A stretch of DNA of 64,000 nt, taken from contig CAIIXF020000009.1 of NCBI GenBank assembly GCA_903813345.2, positions 36,697,759 through 36,761,758 of the forward strand. Reading direction: 5' to 3'. This document shows positions 12,601 through 27,600 of this stretch, one piece after another. This DNA is from Owenia fusiformis. Its lineage: Eukaryota > Annelida > Polychaeta > Sabellida > Oweniidae. Positions within the stretch are counted from its first letter, which is position 1. The number at the start of each line of letters is the position of its first letter. The translations under genes were made by a program, and so were the position numbers. Below the pieces are notes generated by a model. It saw only the letters and a program-made list of their open reading frames with translations. It did not search any database and had not been told where the DNA came from.

Positions 12601-15600
12601 TAGCATTATCTGATAATTTATAAAAACAATTGATAATTATCAAATCTATTGCTAATTTTGGTAATTTAACTTTTATCAAAACTATCACTTTTATTTATTA
12701 TTATATATTTTTTCGGGCTGGCTGGTAACAATGAAATTATATATTATCACTTATTGATAAAAGTCAGTTTCCGCACCTAAATGAGAATCCATAAGTGTTA
12801 AATTGCATGTGGTTATAATACCTTTACATACTTTATCTCTAAAATCTCAAATTTACATGCTTCATAATCTTTATGGAAATGACCACGCTTGATATTGAAT
12901 TCACACAATGGGTACATCATGTACATGGACATAGTTCAGTAGTTAGCATGTCTTTTCTGCTGCTGGATTTAATGAAGTTTTTTTTTGATATAGCGATGCT
13001 CAAATGGATTATCTGGCATACATAGTATTACTGAGTTATACATGAACATACATGGATCATAGACATTCACTTGTTTCCTTCATAATTCGACTAGTGATCC
13101 AAATTATCACACTGAAACTTGGATACATGCTGAACTTTAACTTAATATCAATCTGCCATGTCAACTTTAAAATTTTCAGGGATGATTTTAAGCATTCTGG
13201 GTAAATGAAAAGGCTATCATTTTGGATCTTCCATCCTGAATCTTGTGTGCAAAGACTTATCTACACGTTTACAGATGAACCATTTGAAAGATCGAATTCA
13301 ACTTTTCAGATGTGATTCTTTGTATGGAAATCTCAAACTGATTAGTTTTGGGGCATTCTGGCTGATGTTGCCATTTTGATTTTTTTACCTCAAATCTTGT
13401 ATTTTCAACTGATTAAAGAATTGGGCATTGGGGATAAAAACTCAAGGACCACCCATTGGTATGGACATATTGTACACGTTTGTGTTCTTGTTAATAAGTC
13501 AGAATGGAAGAGACAACTGGATTAATTTAAATACCTGCCATCTGGAGATCAGTAGCATATTAATGAGAGAACAAATATATTATATGAAACAATATTCCAT
13601 TCCTTGTGAGTGAATTGCTTACGGGTAACCCAATCTCTCCATAGCCAGAGGGGAATGTGATGGGTCGCATCCCCTCCATAACGAACCATTAGATAGTGGA
13701 TAAAAATAGCTTTAAAGGGACCCAACACCTTACAAAACTTCTGAACAGAGAGGAATAAGGGAAAATGCTTGCCGGATTCTGAATCTGTGTATTTTTTAAT
13801 GATTTTTCACCGTCTTAGAATTTCAATTTTTTTCTTTTGAAAAAATGAGATTTGCATTGTTTTCCAATTAGAAAAATGAGTAAACATGAATAGCTCGAAA
13901 TCTAACGGTGAGATTTTGTTTTAAAAAATCATGGATATCAAGGCTAAATATAGCTATATAATAAACATAAAAAAGCAATGCTTGGACTCTTCATATTTAC
14001 ACAAAAAAGTAATTAGTAAAGGAGGTTTGATATTTGTGAGAATAAGTTGTACGAGGTGCAATGCTCTACAAACACCAGACTACAGGGTGGATTAGGATCA
14101 ATGACACACATAAAAATTAATTTAAAAATATTTCATGATAATTATCTCAAACAAAAGCAGTTAGCGTAGGATACATTTCATTACACTCAATAAATAGTTA
14201 TCACTTTTGACTATATATACATATCTCATGGGAATGTATTTCCATCTGCTCAAGATATCAAATTTTAGCTTCGAAAATCACAATCGTTGGATAATACATT
14301 TGTCTCAGAATGATAGGCCACCCTGTAGCAATGTAGCTTTCACTTGAAGTGTACCCTTGAGAATAATGAACTTACTTTCAAATTGGTCTTGCTTTTGTGG
14401 TGTATGTGGCTTTTTAGCAAATCTGCCACGCTCATTTCTTTCCAGAACCATCTTGTTCACATGTAACACTAGGCTATACGTGCATGTATAGACAGATGAC
14501 ATAGATATACATATAAATTATATATTGCACCTGTATTTACTTACATGGGAATATTCCCTTTGGAAAAATGCAAATGCATGAACATATATTTTCATCTTAT
14601 ATATGACTTCAAGCTAACATATTATTTCATATTTATATTTTCATAGTTAGTCTAACATAAATAATAGATCCATGAAAACAATATTCTTTGTTTTCTTAAA
14701 AATTGATGGGTTTACTGTTCAATTCAATAAATTACAATTTGCAAGGGGTAAGTATACTGTATGACCTTAGTTGCAAAGTACTGTTTATATATGCAGCTCA
14801 ATAGCATAAAATATGTTGAATGAAGCATATGGTATGGATTAGTCGTGTGACACACAAACTGACCAATACATGAGGGTATTAGCTACTTTTCACAGAAACC
14901 AAAGGAGGACAGTGCTTTTATTTCAACTGGGAGCTTACCTCCACACGACTGATCATGTGACCATGGTGGTGGGTCCCTTTAAAATGATTTTTAAGCTTCT
15001 AGCTCAAAACAGATCCTATTTTTTTGTTTTGCCTTGCTTATGCCACGATTATCCACCCACTTGACTGAAACCCGAAAAGTTGGCTATTGTACCCCCCTGA
15101 CTGAAAGCTGACTACGCCCCTGCTCTCCAATCTACACTAAAATGCCTTCCTCTTGCATGTAACAAAGCTATATTTTAGAAAAACATCGTCTACTCATCCC
15201 GCAACTCATGTTATGTGTGTCTGTGCTTGACCCTTGGTGGTCAAACCTTCTAAATTCCATATTTTTAATTTGAAAGGAATATATTTAAAAATTGACATAT
15301 TTTTATTGTGGCTTGGGAAAAGGACTTGATAAATGGAGGGCTTTGTGACATCCCTATCGAATTTCATTTGCTGGGATAATGATATTGATAAGTTAAATTC
15401 AATTTTAGATATGTATTGCTTGAGGCCATCTTTTAGTCAAAATACTTACAGAAAACCTAAAGTGTGGCCCATGATGGAGTATAGAGGGTTAAGTCCACTT
15501 TTTAGTAATTTTGTGAAGCAATGTCTAAAGGATGGCCCAGAGTCCAGTCCATCTTTTCTTGGGGCCAGTCCACTGATTAGAACATGCCATATTTATCCTT

Positions 15601-18600
15601 GGATATCGCATCTAAGTTGAATCATAGATATCAGTTAGCCCACGTGCACTAACACTCAGTAACATTAGTTGGACTCATACGGTATTAGACAGAATTGGTG
15701 CAGTTTTGTTTTTGAACTCGGACTTCTAGAATCTAAATTTAAAATAATTTTGCTATGACTTTAAGAGGAATCAAATGACTAATGATTTTAAATATTACTT
15801 ACAGTGAGCAAGTTGTATCTTTTGAGAATGCGAAAGCATAAAAGTATATCGCATGTTTTTCTGTTTGTGTATTGTGGAAATTGCATCATAAGATTATGAT
15901 GATTTTAGTCTATCAAGAAACATATTCCTGCTGGACGGTATAATGTTATCTTTGGGATATCTTGTCTTTAAGTTTCTGATTTTGCATTTTATTGTTTTAT
16001 TCCACACTATTTGTTATATGAGATTTTGCCATGTACATGCTCGAAATAAATGGTTATTTCCCGAGCGGCAACTGGATAATGTTATGATGACGATCATAAA
16101 TTGTCAAATTTAGGGTTCAATAGAGAATTGAATTGAAGCCCAGGCAAGTGGTTTTCTCAGTTTTGTAAGAAAGTACAAACTGTGGATCCTACAACGAGAT
16201 TTTGTTATGACAGCCATCAATCATCAGGTTTAGTGAAATGAATACATGAGAGATTAGTCATTTATATTTGAATATAGCAATTTGTTTGTATTTGTGCAAT
16301 ACATAGCGCTAAGTATGAAAATATAGAATTCTTTGGAAAATCCAAAGTAAAATGCTATTGTGCACTGAGGTGTTACTGATTTACTTTCGGAAACAAAGTC
16401 CTAGCAAGAGGGGGCGACCTGATGAAAAGGTTTTAGTAATCTTGGCAGAGTCTGAAACCCATGTTGCATTATTGATGTTAATGTTAAATCGCTAGATATG
16501 TATAATTGTGTTATTACTTTTTGGAATTTGTCCTGCCTATTATGGAAAACATGTTAAGCCATATTTATATTCTTTCTTACTGTTCGTAAGCAATTTGCAT
16601 CTTTTATTTTAAAAGACTAACCACTCAGTGCATTTTAAAGATAAAGACAAGTTTCACAAGTAACAATCAGAGATCATTTTGAAGAATAGAGAGAAAATGT
16701 AAATAATTTCATGAAGAGTTGAAGTTGAAGAGTTGCTAGAAGAGTTGAAGAGTTGAAAAACGCTCAGTCATGAAAGACAAGTCAAGTGAAAAATTTGTAT
16801 GTTGAAGAGATAGAAAGACTAGTTACTAGTCAATGAAGAGAAATTGATGTCTTGAAGAAAATTAAACTCATGAAGAGTTTAGAACACGAAGAAGACTTGT
16901 TTATGTCACATAGAAAAGCAAGTTAAAGACATGTTAATAAAAAAATGTTTCTTAAAGACACTTTTGGAGAACTTTTTGAGAATTAAAAAATTAATTGCCC
17001 GGGATCCCAGTAAGCGATTTCCTATGACGAACTGAAGTAGATGACGACTACCTAACCGTGAAGAAGCGATGAAGATGACCTGTGAAGGCGATGCCTATGT
17101 CTTATGGAGATGCAGACGACGGATTTCGACAACTGATGAAGGAGCTGAAGATGTACGATCTCCTGTTATTATGAACAATTCTTTTCTCCAACGAAAACGT
17201 TTATTATGAACACTGCTACAAGGAAATGGATATTTTATTATGGATTCTTCAGCGAGGATACGGACATATTCGATAATGGACACGATGCGGACGTGCATGT
17301 GATATACGGATTATGGATATTATTTCGACTACTAAGACGGTGCATATTTTGGATTCGAAAATATTACATCGTGGACTAGATGCACGTATTACAGCATCGC
17401 ATTGGATCCAGGACTAGATACGCGGATTATAAAATCGGAACTTATTATGGTTTATTATAACGACGTTTATCAACAGGAACTACGTATAAAGCAAGGATAT
17501 TTGCACGAACTCTGCGTGGATATTTCATATGGATATTGGATATGGATATGGATTATACACGAACTATGTATGCGGCACTGTGTTAGTAAACATTCATATA
17601 GGACATTGTTAAAATATCATAAATACATTTATTTAGATTTTGCGTATTTTCAGTTTTTTTTAGTACGTACAATGTCAGGAGAATTGTCATTTTATTTGGG
17701 TAGGGGTTGTATAGCATTTTTCATGTTGATTCACCGTATTGTGCTGCCATCTTTCAATGGGTTACTTATAGGTTTTGTAGGGTGTGGGATTGCCTTTCAT
17801 TTCCTATAACTTGGGGGTATTTAACAGAAATTTTGGGCTTCATTCAGGAGAGAGTTAGATCGGGGGGAACATCACACATCATTTATTTTCATCTTATTAA
17901 TCTCATTTTCATTCTTTCTTTATCTTTGAACAGTTTTATTTACACTGAAGAGTGTAATTGTACATGTTTAGTCTTTTACTTGGAATAAAGTATAGTTTTA
18001 TGAGTATATTAATTCTGTGTTAATCTTGTCTTTTTACATTACAAGACCAATCCATATTATTTTATGAAGAACCCACAGAGCTATTTAAACAACAAAGCTC
18101 GAAGCTTCAGTATGCTTTTCTCTCCACATTGACTTTTCTATTTTTTTATTTTCCAAATACATTTGCAAAAAGGCATAATATGACATAACATAACATGACA
18201 AAATGTCACCACCTAGTTGTTCACAATATTAATAGTTCAATCTTAAGTCAGATTTGAATTTCTGAGAACTCTGAAGATGATAAAAAATGGTAAATTTGAA
18301 GCAAGTTGATAATATACTTTTTTTACCCTGAGAAGGTCATTGCAGGTAAAATCTCAAATCTTAAGTCAAAATTGGTCAATTTGAAGCAAGTTGAAAAGGA
18401 CCTTTGACATTGAGAAGGTCATTGAAGGTCAAATCTTTTTTGACCTTGAGAATGTCATTGAAGGTCAAATCTATTGTACGATTTGAATAATATTAATGCT
18501 ATTTTAAATAGGTTTCAAAAATAATCCAAATGTGTAGTTCCAAGCAGATTTTAAGATAACAGGAAAGTTCATCATTAATGCACACTTATTAGGTTGTTTC

Positions 18601-21600
18601 GGTTTATATTACAAGCCAATGAGGTGTGTATTAATGATTAACTTTCCTTTTTTCTCAAAATCTGCTTGGAACTATATACCATTGGATTACTATTGGAAAT
18701 TCTTCAAAGGGAAAATTCTTGGGATTAAAGAAGGGGTATCATTTACACAGTTTGAGAAATTATTGGCAAACATGAAACCTACTTAAAACAACATTAGTAT
18801 TATTCAAAAGTGACCGTAATAATTATTCCCAGCCCTCTGCACTTTGAAAAATAACAATACCTGGGTGTTAATCCAAAGATAAAACTTTTATTTTTATTTT
18901 TATTTGTTCTGTTATATTTTGTTCTTTGTTTATTACGTGTTTAAATGTTGTATATGTTTTGGTTATTGTTGTATTGTTTGATTGATTTATGTTTCCATGT
19001 TTAATCCATTTTATTATGGGAATAAAAGCGACATAATAATAATAATAAACACACTTAATGCATGAAAAAGCTCCCACATTCATTCTACAAACAACTCGTG
19101 GTCCTTTGCCCATAAATCATTTTTGCACTTTGAAAGTCAAACTTTCTGCGTGAATTTAAAAAAAATTGAAAACATTTATTGAGTATGTGCTATTATACAA
19201 ACGGTGCGGATATAGTGACTTTACGGATATTCGTGGATATCCACTCCGCATAAAACATAATTTTTTTAATTATTGTAATCATAATTGTATTCCATTCATA
19301 ATTATGAATTAATCATATTAATATTAATTATTATATATTTATATTGGTAATTTTTAGTACTAAAACGTTACAATTAATGATATTTGGTATAATAAGTCGC
19401 AAACTCACAGGGTTCTAAAAGTTCCAAAACAATGACTTATTAAGTGAACCATTGCTTTGTTTAGCAAGCTTGGAGGAAGATGTTGGCCCTAATGATATCA
19501 AAGCAACAATCAAGGCTAAGGACATGTATGCCGCGTGTGTGAATGAAAGTAAGTTTGAGAAAATGAATTATTACCATTCTTAACTCACACACCCATTCGT
19601 TACTGATTAAAACTTTAAATAGGTATTAAGCAGTTTTAAGTCAGTGATGCTCATTGAGACAGAATTTGAATTCAATGATATATTTTGATTTATGGCTTAT
19701 ACTTGTGATTCTTATTGTGATTCTGTATTCCCTAAAGTTTTGAATATAAATGTGCTCCAGCTCTAATTGAGAATCGACGAATGACTCCTATGCGTGACTA
19801 TATCAACAGCCTTGGTGGTTGGCCAATACTTGGAAATGTATCTTGGTCCACCTGGAAAGAAAACGAATTTGATTGGCAGTCTCTGGCTGCGCAGACAAGA
19901 CGGCTTAGCATATTCGCTCTCATGTCCCCGATAGTTGATATTGATTCCAAAAATTCTTCTGTTTTCATTCTCAAAGTAAGATGAAACTTAATTTATCTAT
20001 AAAAAGTCACATGAGGGATATTATATTATGGTTCAACTGGATTCAATGTAGAAGCATGTAAATGCAAATTTTATATATAGTCCGATAATGAACTACTATA
20101 GTAATGAGTAGTCTACGTATACACTCCCTTCAATTTGGCAACACTAGCTCCCTCATTGAAGAACGTGTTAAAGCCTCTTTATGTTTGAATTCTTATTTAC
20201 ATAACCTGCGATGGGCAACGAAACCATTAAAAATCATGGAAATGACAGTTATCCCTTTTATAGAAAAAAATAATAAGATAAATCAAACAGTGGAATGTGC
20301 CAATTTAGGGGAAGCTCCTCCTCGTGATGAGCTAATTGAGAAAATAAGTCTATCAACGATCAAATGCTTTTATCAATGTGTCATTTGATTAATAAACAAC
20401 TACTGTAGTTTAAACTCAACTTTGTTTCTCTGTTTTGTACAGCTAGAGCATGCTTATCAACTTGGAATGCCTGGCTCTAATTCTCGAGAATATCTTTTAA
20501 ATGGACGGAATGACACGTTTGTAAAGGCATATGAAGAATGGATGGTAAGTTTTGTGATGCTCATGAAAGAAACTGACGACAAGACTATAGAGGCTAAAGT
20601 GCGAAAGGACGTCGGGGATGTGATTGATTTCGATATGGAAATTGCAAATGTGAGTATTTTACTTAATGCATGGGTCACATTTGCTCCGATCCATCGGCCG
20701 ACGCCCGGCCGATTGAGTGTTTTGTTCAATATTGTATTCAATTTTGAACAAAATACTCAATCGGCCGGGCGCCGTAGTAAAAATTGGAGCAAATGTGACC
20801 AGGGCATTACTTTTATCATGATGCAATGAACATTCAAGTGATAGTACAGGGTGGTAAAAAATGGAAACCCTGCATTTTCCTTATATCTTTGTCACTTTAA
20901 AAAATTACTCCCTGATATTTCACAGATTTGTACATCATTCAATTTCCTACCACCCTACTATATTTCATGACCATCAGACTGATAGTCACAATTTTACAGC
21001 ACTTCCAATAACATGCTTCAGATTTGACCATTATCGCGCTGTTGGCAAAACAGTTGTCAATGACCCGAATGGATTCCTCAGCAGGTATGGCCTGAATGAA
21101 ACAGATGATCTCACTTTCGAGGTTCGCAATTGTCCTGAGGTCATTCTCATACATTATACTCTTTTTCCGCCATATCCCCACAGGTAGGGACATTTTAGAC
21201 GATGAGTACACACTCTCCCATGTATACCGTTCCGTATTAGTGAAATTGTTGACATTAATACGGAATAAATCATACCATTTCATGAAAAATGGTGACCTTG
21301 TCCTACGGAAATTGAGATTATGTTTCACAGCAAGTTCGCACGGCAATACTGTATAGCATATGCTCAGGGGAATTGATTCTACTTTCTATAGACACCAATC
21401 ACATCTCTGTCGATAGAATAATAAAAAGCCTTAGGGTCCCAACCTCCTTTGTTTACATTTACAAAAACGTGAAAAAATGACAAAAGTTGTCATAACTTTT
21501 TAAATCTTGAACTATTGAAACCGATTTCACTTGCCAGCGACAGATACTTAAGTCGTTGACGAACCGAACATGTCAGTTTGGTTCGTAATATCTCCAAATA

Positions 21601-24600
21601 AACGATTTCAACATTTTTAAAAACTCGATGCTAGTCCACGTGTTAATACGGAATTGGTCGACTCAATAAGTAAACTCAATCAACGAATCGGTAACTCGTA
21701 AATGAAATGAAGCAATTAAGATGATTACATAACCCGAGGTATGAAACATAAAACCTTGAATACGGGTTTCAGTAGCATGGGCATTTAGTTTCAATTATAA
21801 CGTCATTCGTTATGGAGAAGGTAAGGGTGTCATGCCGGTTTTGAAGGATTTACCAAAACCTTCGCAAGAAAATCATCTAAGTGCCAGCACTAGTATAGAC
21901 ACGGTGATAGGGAATATCGCATAAGTAATGACAACTATACTACAATTTTTATTTCACAAGGAAATAATATGAAAATGTAAGCTTCATTTTGCTGTATTAA
22001 ATTAAAATGAACAAATACACTGGTGATCCACTCGATTACGCTGGTAGTGGTTACCAAAACGGTTCGTTTTGGTAACAAAATGTCGGAACATCCGGAAGGT
22101 ACGATTTTTCTCGTTTCCTTATATTACACGTCGTAGGCAGAATTCCCACGACATTTTTTATAAGAAAATGTACATATTTGCGAACAAATAGTTCAGAAGA
22201 CAACAGAATCGTCGATTTACTTCCTCACTTAAGTTACATAAACGGTTTGGGTTAAAAGTGCAGATCTTAACTGTTTTTCGAAAAACCATTTATGTAACTT
22301 AAATGAGGAAGTAAACCGACGATTCTGTTGTCCTCTGAGCTATTTTTTCGCAAACATGTACGTTTTCTAAAACATATGATACTGATGCACGTTGTGAGAA
22401 AAAACGTCGTGGGGATTCTGCCTACAACGCGTGAAATAAGGAAAAAAGAAAAATCGTGCCTTCGACGTTCCGACATTTTGTTGCCAAAACGGCGTAACCA
22501 ACGTAATCGAGTGGATCACCAGTGAAATGGACAGCTAACCTCATTTGGTACTAATTGTCTTTCTAAACCACATTTTTGAATGAAAATGTCGGTAGTAAAC
22601 TACAACCTATTAGATGCAATGAGAAAAAGTACAACAACCTATCTTTACTATTAATGGGCGTAAAGCTATCGCGTTGACGCCGTCGATGTACAGCTTATCT
22701 TTTAAAAGAGAGCACTATTTATGTACATTCAATCCTTGTGATTGACAGACGTGTTGCCGCCTTCGGTTAATGTGCCATTTGCATGCAATAAGATACTGTC
22801 CAATGTCCATCAATGAGCAATCAGAACAATCGTCATTGCAAGTTTTATGGAAATTGTGATTTCCCCGGGAATGTATACGATTTAACACCCATTCCGTATT
22901 AATACTTGGAAACCGTTTACCCATTCCGTATTAACACGTGGATTAGCATCGAGTTTTTCAAAATGTTGAAATCGTTTATTTGGAGATATTACAAACCAAA
23001 CCAAACTGACATATTCGGTTCGTGAAAGACTAAAGTATCTGTCGCTAGCAAGTGAAATCGGTTTAAACAGATTTAGATTTAAAAAGTTATTACAACTTTT
23101 GTCATTTTTTCACGTTTTTGTAAATGTAAACAAAGGAGGTTGGGGCCCTATAAGGCTTTTTTATTATTCTTTGGACAGAAATGTGTTTGGTGTCTATAGA
23201 AAGTAGAATCAATTCCCCAGAGCATGTGCTATACAGTATCGCCATGCGAACTTGCTGTGAAACATAATCTCAATTTCCGTAGGACAAGGTCACCATTTTT
23301 CATGAAATGGTATGATTTATTCCGTATTAATGTCAACAATTTCACTAATACGGAACGGTCTACATGGGAGAGTTGTACAGGTTTCCCCACAACGCAATAG
23401 TGGCCACTGGGCATGTTCTTTAAAGTACTGTAACATTGTGACTATCAATCTGATGGTCATGAAATATGGTAGGCTGGTAGCAAATTGAATGATGTACAAA
23501 AGTCTTAAATATCAGGGAGTTATTTTTCAAAATGACAAAGATATGAGGAAAATGGTAATAGGGTTTCCATTTTTTATACCACCCAGTAGTAGTATATATT
23601 AAAAGGGTATATGCCTTCACGAAAAAAAATTCCGGATTCTGACGTCATTATTGCCTCATTGTGGCCGTATTTACTACTTTCGGAATCCTCCGACCCATTC
23701 GAACACGAATTTCATACCGTTCGACGATGGCAATGGATGGCGTCAAAACGATTTTTAAGGCCTCAAAAATGATTTTTACGGCCTCAAAAATGATTTTGAA
23801 CGGCATAAAAACGATTTTGTACGGCTTCAAAAATGATTTTGAACGGGCGTCAAAAACGATTCGAACGACGTCATTTAACGCCGTCAAAAAACGATTTTAA
23901 ACGCCGTCAAAAACGATTTTAAACGGCCGCATGTGACACGTAAATTACGTCTTAGATGGCAATCAATCAAAAGCAGCGTTACAATCATTTTGAAATACCT
24001 GTAGTTTGAAACGATAGCTTTGAGTGACTGTGTAAAATCACTTTTTGACGCCATTGGAAATAGTTTTTGACGCCGTACAAAACGCCACGTACATTTTACG
24101 GCGTACAAAATCATATATGACGATGTACAAAATTGTTTTTGAATAAAAAAGATTTATATGGCGTTAAAAGTATGACGATACATTGGCCCAGATGGTCAGC
24201 CATAGAATATCACAATACGACGCGACAGGGGTGGGACACACTGGAGAAAATCTGTAAAAGTCAAGTCGTGTACCATATCAAACGAACCGATATCGTGTTG
24301 GTTATTTCGCTTTTCTGCACTTCCTTTACACAGTAGAAGCTGCTAATAGACAAAACAAAAATCATTGTTTAAAGTACTATTCATCCTAGTTTTAATTGTA
24401 GATAACTATTTCAAAAGAAGAACGTCGTGACAGGGAAAGATTTTACAACAAATGGACTATTGAGTTTCTTCAAAAAAATATCACAGAGGTTTGTACGTGT
24501 TGACTATTACCTAAAGATGCACTGTTTCTCAGATTTCTCACCGGGACAATCAGTGATGTCCAATTATAATTACTAACATAATATCTGATATCATCCATAC

Positions 24601-27600
24601 GTTAGATATATTTCCAGACCAACTTATTGGCATAGTATTGCCAATATGTTGAATAAATCAACAGAACAACCACATGTCAGATAGCAGCCGCGCGCAATCA
24701 CCAAAAGGAATTCCTGTCACGTGACACCAGCGTCGTCGATTGACTTGAACACAGGAAACCAATCAGATTCAGAATGTTTTTTACTTCTTTTTCTAGGTTG
24801 ATTATTTTAAAGATTATTGTTTGATTTAGGTTGATTGGCTAAGATATTTCAACAAAGTGTTTGAAGGTGTCAACGTAACCATCAAGAAAGATTTAGAAAT
24901 TAACGTTGCAGTACCACAATATATTCGGAACTTAATAGCATTAGTAAACAGAACACCAAAACAGTAAGAATATGTTACTAAGACAGGCAACTACAGAGTG
25001 TAACAAAAAAATACCACCCACATTGCATACTTTTTTTGTCTGCGTGAATTTTGACTTTTTGAGGACATTAAAACTAGACGCAATGGAGCAACTATGCAAA
25101 ATGTTTCAGGTGACTGAACTAGATGCACTTTCATGAGCGTTATAGAATGTGTTCTAAATGTCAGGTACACCACCCTATGCTGACAGAGCCTGTGGGAAAT
25201 ATATTGGGTGCGGCGCAAATGAGCGGAGGGTGCGGAGCTAACGGTCATTTTTGAATTTAAAATTGGGATATTTCTGAAACTAAGCCGTTTTGGGACTTCA
25301 AATATACCAAGATATGTGTATTTGACACCAAATACCAATAAAATTGTGAAAATAGTAGTGCAATTCATTTAATAGCGACGCAGTATGCCTTAAACATTTC
25401 CAAGACCTATATATTTTGAGACTATCCTTTTAATACTGCGTCCCCAGCATTCATAAAAAATGGTGTTCAAGATACACTACCCATGCAAATTATTTTTGCA
25501 TCTTGGAGGCCTGGCAGTATCTGTGTGATTTTATAAAAATTCGGAAATGTTCTTCAGATATGAGCCCCCTCTAAATATTGGGTGCGGAGCTACGTTTATG
25601 GAGCTGCTCCGCACCCAATATTTAGAGGGGGCTCATATCTGAAAACGATTCCGAATTTTTATAAAATCACACAGATACTGCCTGGCTTCCAAGATGCAAA
25701 AATAATTTGTATAGATAGTGTACCTTGAACACCATTTTTTATGAATGCTGGGGACTCAGTATTAAAAGGATAATTTCAAAATATATAGGTCTGGGAAAGG
25801 TTTAAGGCACACTGCGTCGCTATAGAATGAACTGCGCTACTATTTTCACAATTGTATTGATATTTGGTGTCAAATACACATATCTTGGTATATTTGAAGT
25901 CCCAAAACGGCTTAGTTTCAGAAATATCCCAAAGGACGATTCTCGGTTTGGAGAACGAAGTTCATCAATCTAAATGAGCATTATCCCTGCTTCGGACAAA
26001 TTTGATTTTTTACATAATATAGATTTGAATGTATACTTTTGAATAGTCATCATTTAATTTGGGTAATATTTCTAGATTTTTCGCAAAAAAATATTAGCAC
26101 AGTACACTGATGAACTTTTTTCCCCAAATCGGTACTTGTATTTTATTGAATTGGTCAAATTGAACGTTATCCCTGCTTCAGACCAATTTGTTAATTTTAC
26201 ATCTTGTAGATTTAAATGTCCTCTTTTGAATATTCATAGTTTAATTTGGGTAATATTTCTATATTTTTCATTAAAAAATTATTAGCCCAGGAGACTGTTC
26301 TCCAAACCGAGAATCGTCCTTTAAATTCAAAAATGACCGTTAGCTCCGCACCCTCCGCTCATTTGCTCCGCACCCAATATTTCCCACAGGCTCTGTCTGC
26401 ATAGGGTGTACACGCGGATTGTACGGGCAAAGTTATTGACGATCTGCCACAGAAATGGCGCTGATCATTCTAGTGATCTCTCTCTTCAGGTCTTCTATAG
26501 TTTAGGGGTTTATTTCATTCACATGATCCTTCAATCACCACCAGAGAGAGAAATCTCGAGGGTTCGTGTCTGGCGAATGTGGTCAATAACTTTGCCTGTA
26601 GAATTGCCGTGTTGGTAACCATACACAGGTCACCCTACACTTTTGACACACATGATAACAAATTATGAAAGGACGATTCTCGGTTTGGAGAACGAAGTTC
26701 TTCAATCTAAATGAGCATTATCCCTGTTTCGGACAAATTTGATTTTTTTTTACATAATATGGATTTGAATGTCTTCTTTTGAATAGTCATAATTTAATTT
26801 GGGTAATATTTTTAGATTTTTCGCAAAAAAATATTAGCGCAGTACACTGATGAACTTCTTTCCCCAAAATCAAGACTTGTATTTTATTGATTCAGTCTAA
26901 TTGAGCATTATCCCTGCTTCAGACCAATTTGTTATTTTTACATCTTGTAGATTTAAATGTCCTCTTTTGAATATTCATAGTTTAATTTGGGTAATATTTC
27001 TATATTTTTCATGAAAAAAATTATTAGCCCAGGAGACTGTTCTCCAAACCGAGAATCGTCCTTTCGTGGAATTTTGTTTTAGATCAACTTTAGAATTATT
27101 ACTTTGATAATAGTTAGAAACCCATGCCTCTCTATCGTTTCAAAAAATTTACCTAACGTGGCGGTCTCTGTTAATTTATGGCATCCATACTTTTCTGAAA
27201 GGTAACACTTTGAGGTTCAATTTTTTGCCGGATGCCCTTGCAAACTCTCATTGGTTGATCTGTATTGTAGCATTCCGTTACCATGGTTATGCATCTATAG
27301 GCATCTTACCTTGGAATCTTAAATCATTTGTAGCTTTGTCATTATTTTGTCTATAGACATGATATTGGTATCAAATTAAACCTAAATAAATTTCTCATAT
27401 AATTAAAATATTCAATTATGCAAATTAGCTCATTTGCATAAATTGTGACGTCATAAATCTATTTTTGGTTCAGAATTTTCAAGTATAGGAATGTATCTTT
27501 AAGAACTGAAGCCGTATGGTAGAATTTCTTCAATGTTATGACTTTTATTCTATGAGCAGAAGGTTTAAGCAACATAGAAGTGAAAACAGATTCAAAATTG

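Larger units (their letters stand above)
7970..18109 (+). mobile_element. Large LTR element without recognisable gag-pol (LARD-like)
   Basis: Two direct repeats of about 400 bp (7970-8375 and 17708-18109) flank 9.3 kb. They begin TGTAT and end TTCA, so they have TG...CA ends. A primer-binding-site-like sequence (ttggtggcagcggtgggat) follows the left LTR immediately. The LTRs differ at only about three places, so the insertion is young. The short direct flank gtat is seen on both sides. I see no gag, protease, reverse transcriptase or integrase, so it looks non-autonomous, and its family (Gypsy or Copia) is unresolved. The interior carries tandem repeats and inserted elements. It sits in the intron before the LEEDVGPND exon. 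Confidence 0.75.

Noticed and set aside
17402-17988. Open frames of 93-135 residues
   Set aside because: They run across the right LTR. The same frame recurs in the left LTR, so it is repeat sequence, not a gene.
20861-21356. Several open frames of 86-135 residues
   Set aside because: They lie in an arm of an inverted-repeat DNA element and recur inverted at 23.2-23.6 kb.
23648-23900. 79-residue frames on both strands
   Set aside because: Both are translations of a 24-bp minisatellite.
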